Source of the DNA: Topomyia yanbarensis
Taxonomy: Eukaryota; Arthropoda; Insecta; Diptera; Culicidae
Assembly: GCF_030247195.1 (NCBI RefSeq)
Contig: NC_080671.1
Span: 297,705,586-297,769,585 of the forward strand
Reading direction: 5' to 3'
DNA length: 64,000 bases
The position numbers and the translations under genes were made by a program. Positions within the stretch are counted from its first letter, which is position 1, and every line of letters starts with the position of its first letter. The notes below the pieces were generated by a model that saw nothing but the letters and a program-made list of their open reading frames with translations, did not search any database and was not told where the DNA came from. Positions 46,930-56,446 of this stretch are shown here, one piece after another.

Positions 46930-47200
46930 TCTTGAAAAATGTTTTAGTCTTGAAAAACACTGATTGAGTAGAAAAAGTAGGTAGTCTTGAAAAAGACTAA
47001 TTGTCGAAAAAATATAGGTAGTCTTGAGAAAGACTGATCGTGCGAAAATATAGGTAGCCTTGAGAAAGACTGTTGCTGTTGAAAAACTCTAGGTAAACCA
47101 GGAGCTATCAAGATTTGTGACCGGTTCGAACGAAGGTTCAAGCCGGTATGAGCTTTCAATTCGGTGATACATCCTTTACTTCATACCAAGCTGCGCCAGT
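46930..47200 (-). repeat. Tandem repeats in the Jockey-type LINE 5' UTR
   Basis: TAGGTAGTCTTGARAAAGACT-like units of ~40-50 bp recur four to five times (about 46950-47090), each with a small GTCTT/AAGAC hairpin. They lie directly upstream of ORF1 on the minus strand, where tandem 5' UTR units can carry internal promoter function. A mixed segment to about 47200 contains GGTTCGAACGAAGGTTCAAG. Confidence 0.6.
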
Positions 47201-47529
47201 GAATTTAACCCTCTAGTGCCCAAATTTTTTTTGGCTTGAAAAAACTTTTGGAGGTGGGCCTCGTGATGAGAAAAACAAAAATAATGTTGAAAATTCTTGG
47301 AAGTAATGGGTTTTTCATTAAGACCTTAAAATAAGTAGGCCGCCTAGAGGCGGTGTTGGGCACCTGGGCGAATAAAAAGCAAAAACTTCTTTTTCTTCTA
47401 GTTACTTCAACATAAGCGAATACAGATGGTTTCTTATATTTTGGACTCCATCAGAACGCAAAATACCTAAACTGTAAGGAGTATTTCTCTAGTGATTTGG
47501 TTGTTTAATTATTGACTTCTAATTTGTAG

Positions 47530-48415
47530 TAGGGGAGTCCAGGGTCTGCTGGCGATGGTTTCACTTATCATGTTTTATGTTTTTAATTTAAGAAGATCGT
47601 GTAAAAGTGAATGCGTTGCATAAAAGAGCGGACTGTTGTCTGCATTACAGAATTTTAAATATGTGACGCGGAAATCTCGCCAATTTACGACTATACGCAC
47701 AATGATGCCACCTGGCCACTTTTGATGATAAAGTATGGATCGCGTGAGATGTTTTTTGAATAAAACTGCAAATCAATGATACTTGTTATTATTTTTCAGC
47801 CTCAATGCTCGTGCATTTTAATTTCGGCGCACAATTTGTATTCAAAAGCTAAATTTTCGAAATTTTTCAGGTGAAGTTCCGAAGTAAACAAACAAAAAAA
47901 ACAAATTTTACTTGTGGTTACGTATATTACATATACCGAGGAAAGTTCCATTCGCGCGCTATCGAAAAATCTAGACATTCGTGGAATAGCTTTGAACTCG
48001 CCCTAAATAACAAAAATGTTGAAATTTAAGAACGTTACTTAGGGTAACGAGTTAGAGCGGCGTTAGCCATCTTTATTAGACGTATTGGTTCAAATGGCGA
48101 TTTTTGATATCATAATGGTTCATAAGAAGAAAGCAAATATATTGATGCCAATTCATACGCATTACATCAATTGTATTCCGAGTAATTAATGAAATTGTGA
48201 GGCACCCTTCCTAATACGAGTAAAGTAGGCTCTTCACTCTAATACGCTCGAAAACTCAATATCACTTACAACGTGTACGAAACAGAATTTAATGCAACAT
48301 AAACACATTGGAGAATGGATTAAACAGTACTTGAAGTTCAGAACTAGAGACAGCGCCATATGTCTAATACAAAAGGAGAAAAAAAGATTCTCTCAACTAG
48401 CCCAAGACTCCCCTA
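47530..48415. mobile_element. TA-flanked MITE (GGGGAGTC termini)
   Basis: TAGGGGAGTCCAGGG on the left and the reversed TAGGGGAGTCTTGGG on the right match except at two sites, with TA at both edges. The second tier reads TCTGCTGGCGATGG versus reversed CTAGTTGAGAGA. The terminus is similar to, but distinct from, the 37824-39203 element. A TAGGGTAA/CTGCCATCTTT-type repeat lies inside it at about 48038-48245. Confidence 0.7.
48038..48245. mobile_element. Nested, diverged CTGCCATCTTTG-family copy
   Basis: TAGGGTAACGAGTTAGAGCG, GTTAGCCATCTTTATTAGAC and the right end CACCCTTCCTAATACGAGTA with AAAGTAGGCTCTTCACTCTA match the general plan of the copies at 16.3-17.5 and 38.1-38.4 kb. It lacks the SINE and the 965-bp insertion. 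Confidence 0.5.
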
Positions 48416-48771
48416 AATATTATTAAATGATAAGAATATCCATATTCTAACTGCAACATTCACCCAAAGTTTTCAAAACATGAGTTTTTTCAGCTAAAAT
48501 TGCACATAATACTGGTTTCGGTACGATAAGTAATCACTAAAAACTAAAAAAAATTTCGCTCAGTGCCCAACACCGCCTCTAGGCGGGCAAAGTATTTTAC
48601 CAAAAAACCTAAACTTCCGAATTATTCCACTAAACCAATTCACATCTACAGTGAAATGCTAGTAACAGGCTACTCAAAAATTTTTTTTTTAGTTGTTGAA
48701 ATTTCCAAGAACAGTTAAAATTTGTTTAATGAAGATTACTACTAAACACAAATAGTTTTTTTCCACGTTTT

Positions 48772-49462
48772 CCTCGATGGATGGACTATTCCCCAACCCC
48801 AAAAAAACGCAAGCCATAATCTTCAATAGAGAAGAACTATCTCCCAATTCGGACATAGTGTTTTGTGGCGAAGCGATTCAACTTTCGGAAGCGGTAACTA
48901 ACCTTGGCCAACAATTTGACACCAAACTTAAAAGGACAAAACAAGCCGTCACTATAAAAAATTTCAACACTGTGCGTGTTTTTCAACGCTTCTCACCAGT
49001 TCTTGCTGTGGAGACGAGAAGGAAATTGATCCAAGCAGTAGTGATGCCAATCCTTACCTACGGTGATGTTATTTTTTATCCTGGAATATCGACAGCGCAA
49101 AAAAAATCAGCTGCATCGCTGGTTTAAAGCGGCCATCCGTTTCGTCCACGGATTACGATCCAGAGACTCCACGCAAAACCTCAGAAATACAATTATGGGA
49201 TGCGACCTCCATCAATACTTCCAACTTCGAGTCTGTTGTTTCATGTGGCAGGGCTACCACGGACAGCTTCCCGAATATCTACAACAGCATCTGCAGCGAG
49301 GAAGAATGGAGCGAGCCAAAACCTTCGTAATTCCACAACATGCATCGAACACTAGGAGAAGCGTGCTGAGGTGCTTCTCTGTGGAATCGTCTGCCGCTTG
49401 CCGTTAAATCGATGCCTTCAGCAACAAGCTTCAAGAAAGCAGTTAAGAGAATAAGCAACTAA
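48772..49462 (+). pseudogene. CR1-like LINE ORF2, reverse-transcriptase C-terminus
   Basis: The frame starts within WMDGLFPNPKKTQAIIFNRE, the conserved region just after the catalytic YxDD of CR1-type reverse transcriptases. It continues NLGQQFDTKLKRTK and RRKLIQAVVMPILTYGDV. A frameshift near 49090-49130 leads to WFKAAIRFVHGLRSRD, and another near 49375 to LWNRLPLAVKSMP and a stop at 49460-49462. It has the same orientation and family type as the endonuclease part ending at 41768, so both are probably halves of one insertion. Roughly the central 250 residues, including the active site, are missing. Confidence 0.75.
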
Positions 49463-49799
49463 TCTATACTTATTCAACGTTTGTTGTACACCTTGTTTTC
49501 CACTGTCATATTATCCTTTATTTTTCCTTGACCTGAATCAATGTTAATATAACAACAGGTTACCGTGTACAATATAGTTAACAATAAATTACAAATGTTT
49601 ATAGTTTAAGATGTGAAGGTTAGGTTTTCATTTTAAAATACAGTGATTGAAATTCATATTCGTACACCTCTAGTGTATTTATTTAATGTTGTTTTTTTCC
49701 TTTTTTATTCACGACTTATAGTGAGTCAATCTTTTTCCTTTTTTATATTGTAACGACATATAATTAGCAAGAGACTGGAAGGTGAAGTATTTTTCAAAT
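49463..49799 (+). other. Probable 3' UTR of the CR1-like LINE and spacer
   Basis: Non-coding A+T-rich DNA follows the ORF2 stop. A CR1-type short tail repeat is not certain. Confidence 0.4.
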
Positions 49800-50062
49800 A
49801 TTAAGAGCCATAGTACTCAAGGGAGAGCAAGGATTTGAAGTAAGAAAGTTTAGAAAAGCGTGGAGTAGGGTCAATGAACAAGCTTAGAGTTTCCCGGTTA
49901 CTTAGCTTTTTGTCTTCTGCAGCGCAGGAGTCAGGATCTTTTGGCATTAAATGCGAATCACCTGAGTCTGCGGCATGTCCGGACAAGCGTAAAGTAAATT
50001 TAATGACTTATGCTGTCGGAGCCGAGCATCGTTGTTTCATAACTACTTGCGCATTCGAGTAG
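49800..50062 (-). repeat. Sequence shared with the DUF4806-like gene region
   Basis: ATTAAGAGCCATAGTACTCA with GGGAGAGCAAGGATTTGAAG (49800 onward) is clearly related to ATTAGAGCCATACTACTCAA with GTGAGAGCAAGGATGTGAAG at about 30611-30690, in the same orientation. The minus-strand frame through it (49986-49801) ends YFKSLLSLEYYGS. It may be a fragment of another copy of that transposon gene. No domain is recognised. Confidence 0.4.
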
Positions 50063-50299
50063 AGGTATTGTTTGTAAATATGATAATGAAACCACCTTAT
50101 GGTACTTTTTTCATTTGTAATCCAAATTGTGAAAGTGTCCGTATACTACACATAAAAAATAATTATTTAAAAAAAATTTAAGTCCTGTATTCTATTTTTT
50201 TTTTGTTTTGCTTTGCAAAATATATGTTATACTACAGAAAAGCGTTCATTTGCACAGTTTCCTCTACGTCAATTTAAGAAATTCCCTTAAAATTTCGCA

Positions 50300-50476
50300 A
50301 TGGGTAGAAAGGGTATACTAATTGTCATTACGGAGCGGAAAGTAATGAACACTCATCAACATGAAATCTTTCAAATTGTTGAAAGGCTGCGTCCGACTTT
50401 CCAACAAGTTGGTAAAAGGATCGATGTGGTGGAACGTAGAGCAGATATTTCGAAACCAATTTACGTTGAGGAATGA
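50300..50476 (+). pseudogene. Tc1-like transposase N-terminal fragment
   Basis: The frame starts MGRKGILIVITERKVMNTHQ and continues to VERRADISKPIY, ending in a stop. An MGR(K)G... start followed by a helix-turn-helix-like segment is typical of mosquito Tc1-like transposases, in which this part binds the TIRs. The C-terminal catalytic part appears at 51665, after a MITE and other sequence. Confidence 0.4.
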
Positions 50477-50529
50477 ATGATTTTTATTTAGAAAAAAATG
50501 AGAAAATCGAGAAATTAATGTTTATATAA

Positions 50530-51356
50530 GCCAGGGGTTAGTTGGCGGTTGGAGTAAGTTGACGGAATCCCATTTTCTCCGTTTCTAATAGACATAAAAC
50601 GCTGTCTCTCGTTGTGAACCTCAAGTAATGTGAAACGCATTATCCAATGTGTTTTTGTTGCAAAACATTTTGGTTAGTAGAAGCTGTGGTTGATATTGTG
50701 ATTTTGAGCTTTCAGTTTCCGCCTATCTATAGACAAAAGTATTTTTTAAATCCTTTTTCATAAAACATGCTGCTGGGGTAAGCTGGCGCTGACGCACAGG
50801 GGGCAAGTTGGCGGTACTATTTACAGTGCAAAAATAGTCATCGAATATTTTCATTTCTAGAATTCCCTCCAAAGTAAGGGAAACCTTTTCTTGTGTCTCT
50901 CGTCAATGCAGGGGACAATCATTTCGGACAATCGACTGAATAACTTCGAAAACTTGCTTTTGAATATGGAGTGCGCGTCGAAGTCAAAATAACGGGGTAT
51001 TGAGACTGAAATATAATAAAAAGTGTCGAATAATATACAGTTTTATTGAAAAGACAATTGTAACATTTCATAAGAACCACTGATGTAATCGGCTTTACAT
51101 TTGATTGCTTATTTTCCGGTATTCCGCCAACTTACCCCATACATACCGCTAACTTACCCCGGGGCTGGAGTAAGTTGGCGGCTTTTCCGCGTCATATATT
51201 TTTGTCTCTAGAAATTAAGACAACGTATCAATCATTTTCACAAAATTCAGAGATGTTGCCATGTTGTTAATGTAACATGTTCTATTTTGCAAGATATATC
51301 AAAATGAAAGCGGTAAAAAATGAAAACTGAAAACACCACCAACTAGCCCCAGTCTT
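50530..51356. mobile_element. MITE-like element with phrase GTAAGTTGGCGG
   Basis: Left CAGGGGTTAGTTGGCGG and reversed right CTGGGGCTAGTTGGTGG form TIRs. The phrase recurs forward at about 50551, 50777, 50805 and 51170, and reversed at about 51126 and 51148 (CCGCTAACTTACCCC). The right side ends near TCTTCCCTA (51361). Edges and target duplication are uncertain. It separates the two Tc1-like fragments. Confidence 0.5.
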
Positions 51357-51374
51357 CCCTACATTCCAATGGGT

Positions 51375-51505
51375 TACATACATTTTTGTGCGCGAAATGT
51401 CAAGAAAGTTTGAATTTACGTAAAGACATAAAGCATTGATTTCCTTACATCAAACTTATAGTATTTTGGTAGCACATTTTTCAGTGAAACAAATAAGCAT
51501 AAGCT
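51375..51505. repeat. Dispersed repeat, inverted relative to 62910-63040
   Basis: ATGTCAAGAAAGTTTGAATT, ACATCAAACTTATAGTATTT and TTTCAGTGAAACAAATAAGC are the reverse complement of sequence at about 62910-63040. There is no coding potential and the family is unassigned. Confidence 0.7.
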
Positions 51506-51664
51506 TATTAAAATATAATTGATAATTTGATGAGATCTACAACCTATACTAGGTCTCTTGAAAAGTACAAAATCACTGTAGCACCGTGTAATTAGTTTTT
51601 TTTGCTAAACAACATTAAAACACTATCAGAATATTGGAAAGATTGTAAACTTTGTCTACAAGTC

Positions 51665-51960
51665 CAAATTCAACATCCTTGACTCAAATGGTCGTTTTTG
51701 GATAGAGAAAGCTCAGACCGGAATGTAAAAAGCCATAAGCGGACCCTACAGGAGACCGGAATATTGTCAATAAAAACTATTGACAAGACAGCATCAATAC
51801 GTCAATCCAATTTGAATTCTACAGGATCAATATTTTCAAAACGGCTTTACACGATCAATACATTGATCAATAATAGATTTATTGCCAATATTGCGCATAG
51901 GGTTTGCTATATAACAGCAGCTACGCGCAAGGACAGTGGAGTAATGGTATGGGGTATTCA
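51665..51960 (+). pseudogene. Tc1-like transposase catalytic fragment
   Basis: Two blocks are recognisable: SKFNILDSNGRFWI at about 51662-51706 (equivalent to the SDESKF...DGR region of the DDE core) and SGVMVWGIQG at about 51935-51964 (equivalent to GGSVMVWG). Between and around them frames are broken. Tc1-like transposases cut and paste at TA using a DD34E/D core; the second and third acidic residues are not present. It is probably the downstream part of the fragment at 50300-50476. Confidence 0.5.
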
Positions 51961-52249
51961 GGGCCGCAGAGAGAAAATACGGGCCCGGGGGGTCCAACGT
52001 ACGGGCCCCCACCACTATGAATAGCCTAAGTATAAAAAAGTTAATGTTTGAAATCTATTGGAGTTTACTGATATTATGTATACTACACTGAAATTTTATA
52101 TTTATGTACCAGTTTTTTCTCTAGTTTTTTTTCTAGTGCCAATGAAGGACAAAAACGTAGTTTTTTATACTTTGGGAGTTTTTCAATACCTCTTCGACAG
52201 TTTTGGTGACTTTGGAAAGCGCTATTTTTGTCAATAGTATTTATGAAAG

Positions 52250-53584
52250 TAGGGAAATGGAAAGATTAAAAATATAGTGATTACAAAAATTAAAAATATC
52301 TAAACGGCGATCAACGGCAAGAGATAAAAACAATAGGAAAACTAAACATTAAAAGAATGTACAGAAGAGCTAAAAACAACAAAATCAACCAAATAAACAA
52401 ACTAATGTCAATTGTCAAAAAACGTACAATCGAGAAAAACCAAAGCAAAACCTATAAAAAATTGATTAAATAAAACAAGAAACTAGAAAACATATTGCGA
52501 AGATTAAAGAAGTCGAACATTATTGAACAAATGGTGAAAACAATGAAAACAATGAAAAATAGATAGGAAAGTAGGAAAACTTTAAGAATCAATGAAAACG
52601 GAAAAAATACTAAAAAGAATACAAACATTAACATAAAAAATGCATAAATCTGAAAAACTCGCTGATTCCAGAATTACAAAATGTATTTAACATTAAAAAC
52701 AAGACATATTTAAAGCAATAGAAAAAGTAAATAAACCGTTAAGAATGCATAAAATTAGAGGAGTATATATAAAAGACAAGAATAAAATATCCATAGAGAA
52801 ATTAAAAAAAAATGGACGAGCCGGAAAATTTTGAAAAACTGGAAAATTTGAATGATAAAAAGACGAAAAAGTAAAGAAAATTGGAAGTATTGAACAAAAA
52901 CGGAGCAAATAGACAAAATGGAAAACAAAAAATAGTAGAAAAAGCCAACGTGGTATACTATAGAAACACAAAAAATGGAGAAATTAATACGAAAAAAATG
53001 AATAAAATGGATTAAATTATTTAAAGAATAGAAAAAAAAAGACTAGAAATGGAATTTGAAATAAATTCAAACAACGAACTAAATGTAAAATGAAGAAAAA
53101 GTGCTCATAGTGTCAAAAAAGATAGATTAAATGTTTTTTTTGCGAAAATAAAAAAAAATCAATGTAGACGTATAGAAAAATAATCAGCAGAAAAAGTACT
53201 TTCAAAATAGGTTAAATGGAAAAAATGATGAAATAACAATAACGAATTAAATCTTAAGAAAAAGGTATAAAAATAAATAAAATTATATTAAATGAACAAT
53301 TGGAAAAAATTAAACTACGAAAAACGGAAAACTAAAAACTAGAAAATAAGGAAGAAAATAGAAGAAAGTTAAAAAATATAAACAATAAGGCAAATTGGAA
53401 AGAATTTGAATAAGTAAAATTGCTTTTGGAAATGCAAAAAAATATGAAAAAAGGAAGTAGAAAAAAGTTATGATAAGATTAGATGGAATGACAAAAGAAA
53501 CAAATAAAAAGCAGGGTATTAAAATATGAAACAATAAGAAAAATAAAATAAGGAAAGCAGAATTTTCTCGAAAAATGGCTGAAT
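52250..53584. repeat. A-rich, purine-biased tract, left part
   Basis: For ~1.3 kb the plus strand is dominated by A with G in short words such as GAAAAAATGG, AAAACTAGAAAA and GAATAAAATG, with no phase regular enough for a strict tandem repeat. Minus-strand frames here are Phe/Leu/Ser-rich translations of this composition. Similar sequence resumes at 54816-55090 after an inserted LINE. Confidence 0.7.
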
Positions 53585-54815
53585 TCGTCTATTTTCAACC
53601 ATCAAAGACAGCGGTCACGATACTCAGTGTGCTCCTGCTTCTGTCCGAGCCAGTGCAAAGCGAACGAAAAAAACAGTTACTTGTGTGCATTGTTTGAAGA
53701 ACAAAGGATACCGTTATTTGTATTCTTGGGTGATTTTTTAAGATGACTGAGTCTCATCAACAAAACGTAATTATTCGGCCTAACACAGTGGCGATTGACT
53801 TCAGGTCTTTTCGCATAAGAACAAGTATTCGTGATGTGGAACATCTGCTGAAGGTGAAAATGCAGCTTCGGTTTTCGGAAGTCACCTCCATACAGCTCGA
53901 ACGCGTAAGGCATGCGGTGCTGATAACCTTCAACCAATTTACCCAGGCGAAAAGATTTATTTCGCAGAACCACTTGAAACACGTGCTTGTTTGTGACAAC
54001 GTTGAAATCATAATCTCTATATACATGGATAATAGAAATATTGAAGTTACATTATATGATTTATCTCCACTTACTTGCAAAGCAGCAATTAAAAAATTCA
54101 TGTCGAATTTCGGAGCAGTGGAATCTATTACGGAGGACACATGGAGAAACTACTTCCCAGGTATTTCAAATGGTGTCTTTGTGGTGAGAATGCGGGTGGA
54201 CCAACCCATTCCCTCCTACCTTACCCTGCAGTACAAAACAGAAGGGAGTGATACAATTACACAGCGAACTCTTTGTATATATCAAGGACAAACGAATACG
54301 TGCCAGTTCTGTGAACAAAAGGCACACTACGGACAACCCTGCCCAGAAACCGCTGAGGAAAGCTCACCTGCAGAAAGAAATGCCAACACCCAAGCTCCAA
54401 TATCTTCACCTGAACCGCAAACGGTTGCCAAATTTGTGGCTACTGTTCATGCAATAATGACAACTGTAAAAGCTGCGTCAAGTACTTCAAACTTAACAAC
54501 TAATACCACCAGTGAAGAAACCACCACCAAGGATGGACTGTTCACATTCGGGAACCGCAAGGGCAAGAAGCCAGGAAGAACATCTGATCACGAGCATCAA
54601 GGCAGTAATCAAGAGAGACATGGATAACCCCGAAATTGGCGAGAGAAGGAATATCTTCCCGACGCGAAAAAAGATCTCCGCTCGCAATAGCAAGTTGCGC
54701 GCACGGGATCTTACAGGCTCAAAATAAAATTTATTGATATTTTTAATGTTTACATATTGTAAATATATAATGGCTCCTCTAAGCTAACGCATTGAGTCGC
54801 GTCAAATAAACGAAT
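53585..54815 (+). mobile_element. ORF1-only LINE (half-LINE) inserted in the A-rich tract
   Basis: A 5' leader (about 53600-53742), a full ORF1 (53743-54627) and a short 3' region ending CAAATAAACGAATTAAAAAA are followed at once by the A-rich tract. There is no sign of ORF2: endonuclease and reverse-transcriptase motifs are absent. A unit with ORF1 and a 3' tail only would have to move using enzymes in trans. Target duplications could not be fixed because the flanks are low complexity. Confidence 0.55.
53743..54627 (+). CDS. LINE ORF1 protein (gag-like, one zinc knuckle)
   Basis: A 294-codon uninterrupted frame. Residues about 15-85 and 95-155 look like two RNA-recognition-like folds (HAVLITFNQFTQAKRFISQ; NIEVTLYDLSPLTCKAAIKK). 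PGISNGVFVVRMRVDQPIPS and LCIYQGQTNTCQFCEQKAHY follow. The last enters a C-x2-C-x4-H-x4-C zinc knuckle ending GQPC (about residues 187-200). The C-terminus is Ser/Thr-rich and basic. Knuckle-bearing ORF1 proteins of Jockey/I/LOA-like LINEs bind element RNA. The frame is intact, which is rare in this window, so the insertion may be fairly recent. The lineage is not certain. Confidence 0.7.
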   Translation: MTESHQQNVIIRPNTVAIDFRSFRIRTSIRDVEHLLKVKMQLRFSEVTSIQLERVRHAVLITFNQFTQAKRFISQNHLKHVLVCDNVEIIISIYMDNRNIEVTLYDLSPLTCKAAIKKFMSNFGAVESITEDTWRNYFPGISNGVFVVRMRVDQPIPSYLTLQYKTEGSDTITQRTLCIYQGQTNTCQFCEQKAHYGQPCPETAEESSPAERNANTQAPISSPEPQTVAKFVATVHAIMTTVKAASSTSNLTTNTTSEETTTKDGLFTFGNRKGKKPGRTSDHEHQGSNQERHG

Positions 54816-55090
54816 TAAAAAAATGCGAATAAAATGAAATAACAGAGAAAAAACTATAAATTAAAATAAGTGATAGCGATAGCAATAGAAAAAAAGCTAA
54901 AGTAAGGAACGTAAAAAAGATAGATAAAATAAAAGTATGGAAATAGATAAAAAGGCAGAATCTTAAAATTGTAGAAATACAAATACAATCCACAACTTTA
55001 AAAAATAGATCAATGAAATTTTACCAAAATAAAAAAAATCCATGTAGAAATAAAAAAATGGAAAAAATGAGAAACATGGATCCAATTTCA
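54816..55090. repeat. A-rich, purine-biased tract, right part
   Basis: Composition and word use match 52250-53584, consistent with a single tract split by the LINE insertion. Confidence 0.6.
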
Positions 55091-56446
55091 AATAAGGGTT
55101 GTGGTTGGATTTTACGCTATGCTGGTTTCGAAAACACCCATAATCCTATAAAAACATGAATTATTCTTAAAATATTTTACAAGAATGATGCAACTGATTT
55201 CTAGTAAATAGTTCAAAAATAAAAATAAAATCGTTTCGTTCAGGAAGCGACGTTCAAAATCACTCCTCCAAAGCGAAAAGATTTTTTATGCGGATTTAAC
55301 TTGCTACATTTGTTAGCTAATCTTGCTAACTAGTTGATTTAGTTTGGTAGCAGAGTTAAATTCGAAATCAATCAAACACAATTTAGTAATTTAGTTGAAC
55401 GTATGCTTCTTAGAATCATTGGCAGCTGCCGGATAGTGAACTGAGAGATCTTCTTTTCATGCTCTATGACATATAAAATTCAAAGTAAAACTATTAACAC
55501 TATACTCGTCATGAAAAGGGCTTGTTGTGTACGCAATTTGCTGTTAAAATGAAAATGGTTGTAAAAGGTCTTATTTGAAAGAATTGTGAAACGTATTTTT
55601 TCCATCCCTAGCCTCTTTGCAATGATCGTATCTGAATATTATTTTTTATGGATTTTGTAACAACGAACGGTAAACCAAATATATTTAATTTTAAAGTTTT
55701 GGATTAATTTCGAATTCTTTTGGTATATTAAGAGTTTTTGATGACTCATTTGACCAATTGAGCTCTCAAATAGAGGTAGTGTTATCACCTCTAGTGGTAC
55801 TTTGATCAGCAGAGTTTTACTGAGCAGGGGTAGACTTCAAGAGACACATGGGTATGCGTTGAAATCAATTAGAATTTCGAATTAAAGTAATCACTCTACA
55901 GAATTTTGGAGCGCTTCCATTGCTTTTTATTGTATAAACCGCTTAAAACAAATAAATATGCACTGTTTTATTTCTTATGTTGCTCGTAGCACTAGGAGGA
56001 AAAATATCTTATTTTCTTCACATTTACCGTAGAGTGCAATGTTTGGGTAAAGCACTCCACCTTTCTGTGCCGTTCACATTTAGTTGTATGTTTTTGCATT
56101 TGTTAACAGTTTTATTGATTTAGTTAGGTGTAGTACTTCGTTTCCTCGGACATTCACAAAGAATCTAAAAGCACCAGCCACTCTCGCTATGAAGGATAAC
56201 CCGAGCGAGCTTTGCTCTGCTCCTCAATAAACAAACACGGGGTGTGAAATCACACTTCAGTTTCTTTCGAGAATCTTTGTGAGGAAAATTGATCCATTGG
56301 AGCAAAGGTTCAATGGGGTAAAGTAAACCCAAATAGCACTTTTAAAATAATATTTGTCAACGCCAAGAGGGGCCCTCCTTAACAATTAGGGCCTACAAGC
56401 TGAGGATGATGTTTGTGAGGACTGGGTGCTGGGCGATTCCTGATAG
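55091..56446. other. Unassigned DNA
   Basis: No domain, RNA gene or repeat partner is recognised in about 1.35 kb. GGGTAAAGYRMMC-like words at about 56047 and 56318 are too short to interpret. Confidence 0.5.

Larger units (their letters stand above)
47211..48740. mobile_element. TIR element with GCCTAGAGGCGGTGTTGGGCA arms
   Basis: CGCCTAGAGGCGGTGTTGGG (47341) and its reverse complement CCCAACACCGCCTCTAGGCG (48567) form strong inverted repeats, themselves containing the palindrome CCTCTAGAGG-like core. Outward of these, weaker similarity continues (TTGAAAATTCTTGGAAGTAA on the left, reversed ACTGTTCTTGGAAATTTCAA on the right). The left edge is near CCCTCTAGTGCCC at 47211; the right edge is uncertain. 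A TA-flanked MITE is nested at 47530-48415. Confidence 0.6.

Noticed and set aside
46940..47100. Regularly spaced ~40-bp repeats resembling a CRISPR array
   Set aside because: The organism is a eukaryote, the units are in the LINE 5' UTR, and there are no unique spacers.
52452..53534. Phe/Leu/Ser-rich minus-strand frames resembling membrane proteins
   Set aside because: They arise from the A-rich tract read in reverse; adjacent frames and repeats explain them.
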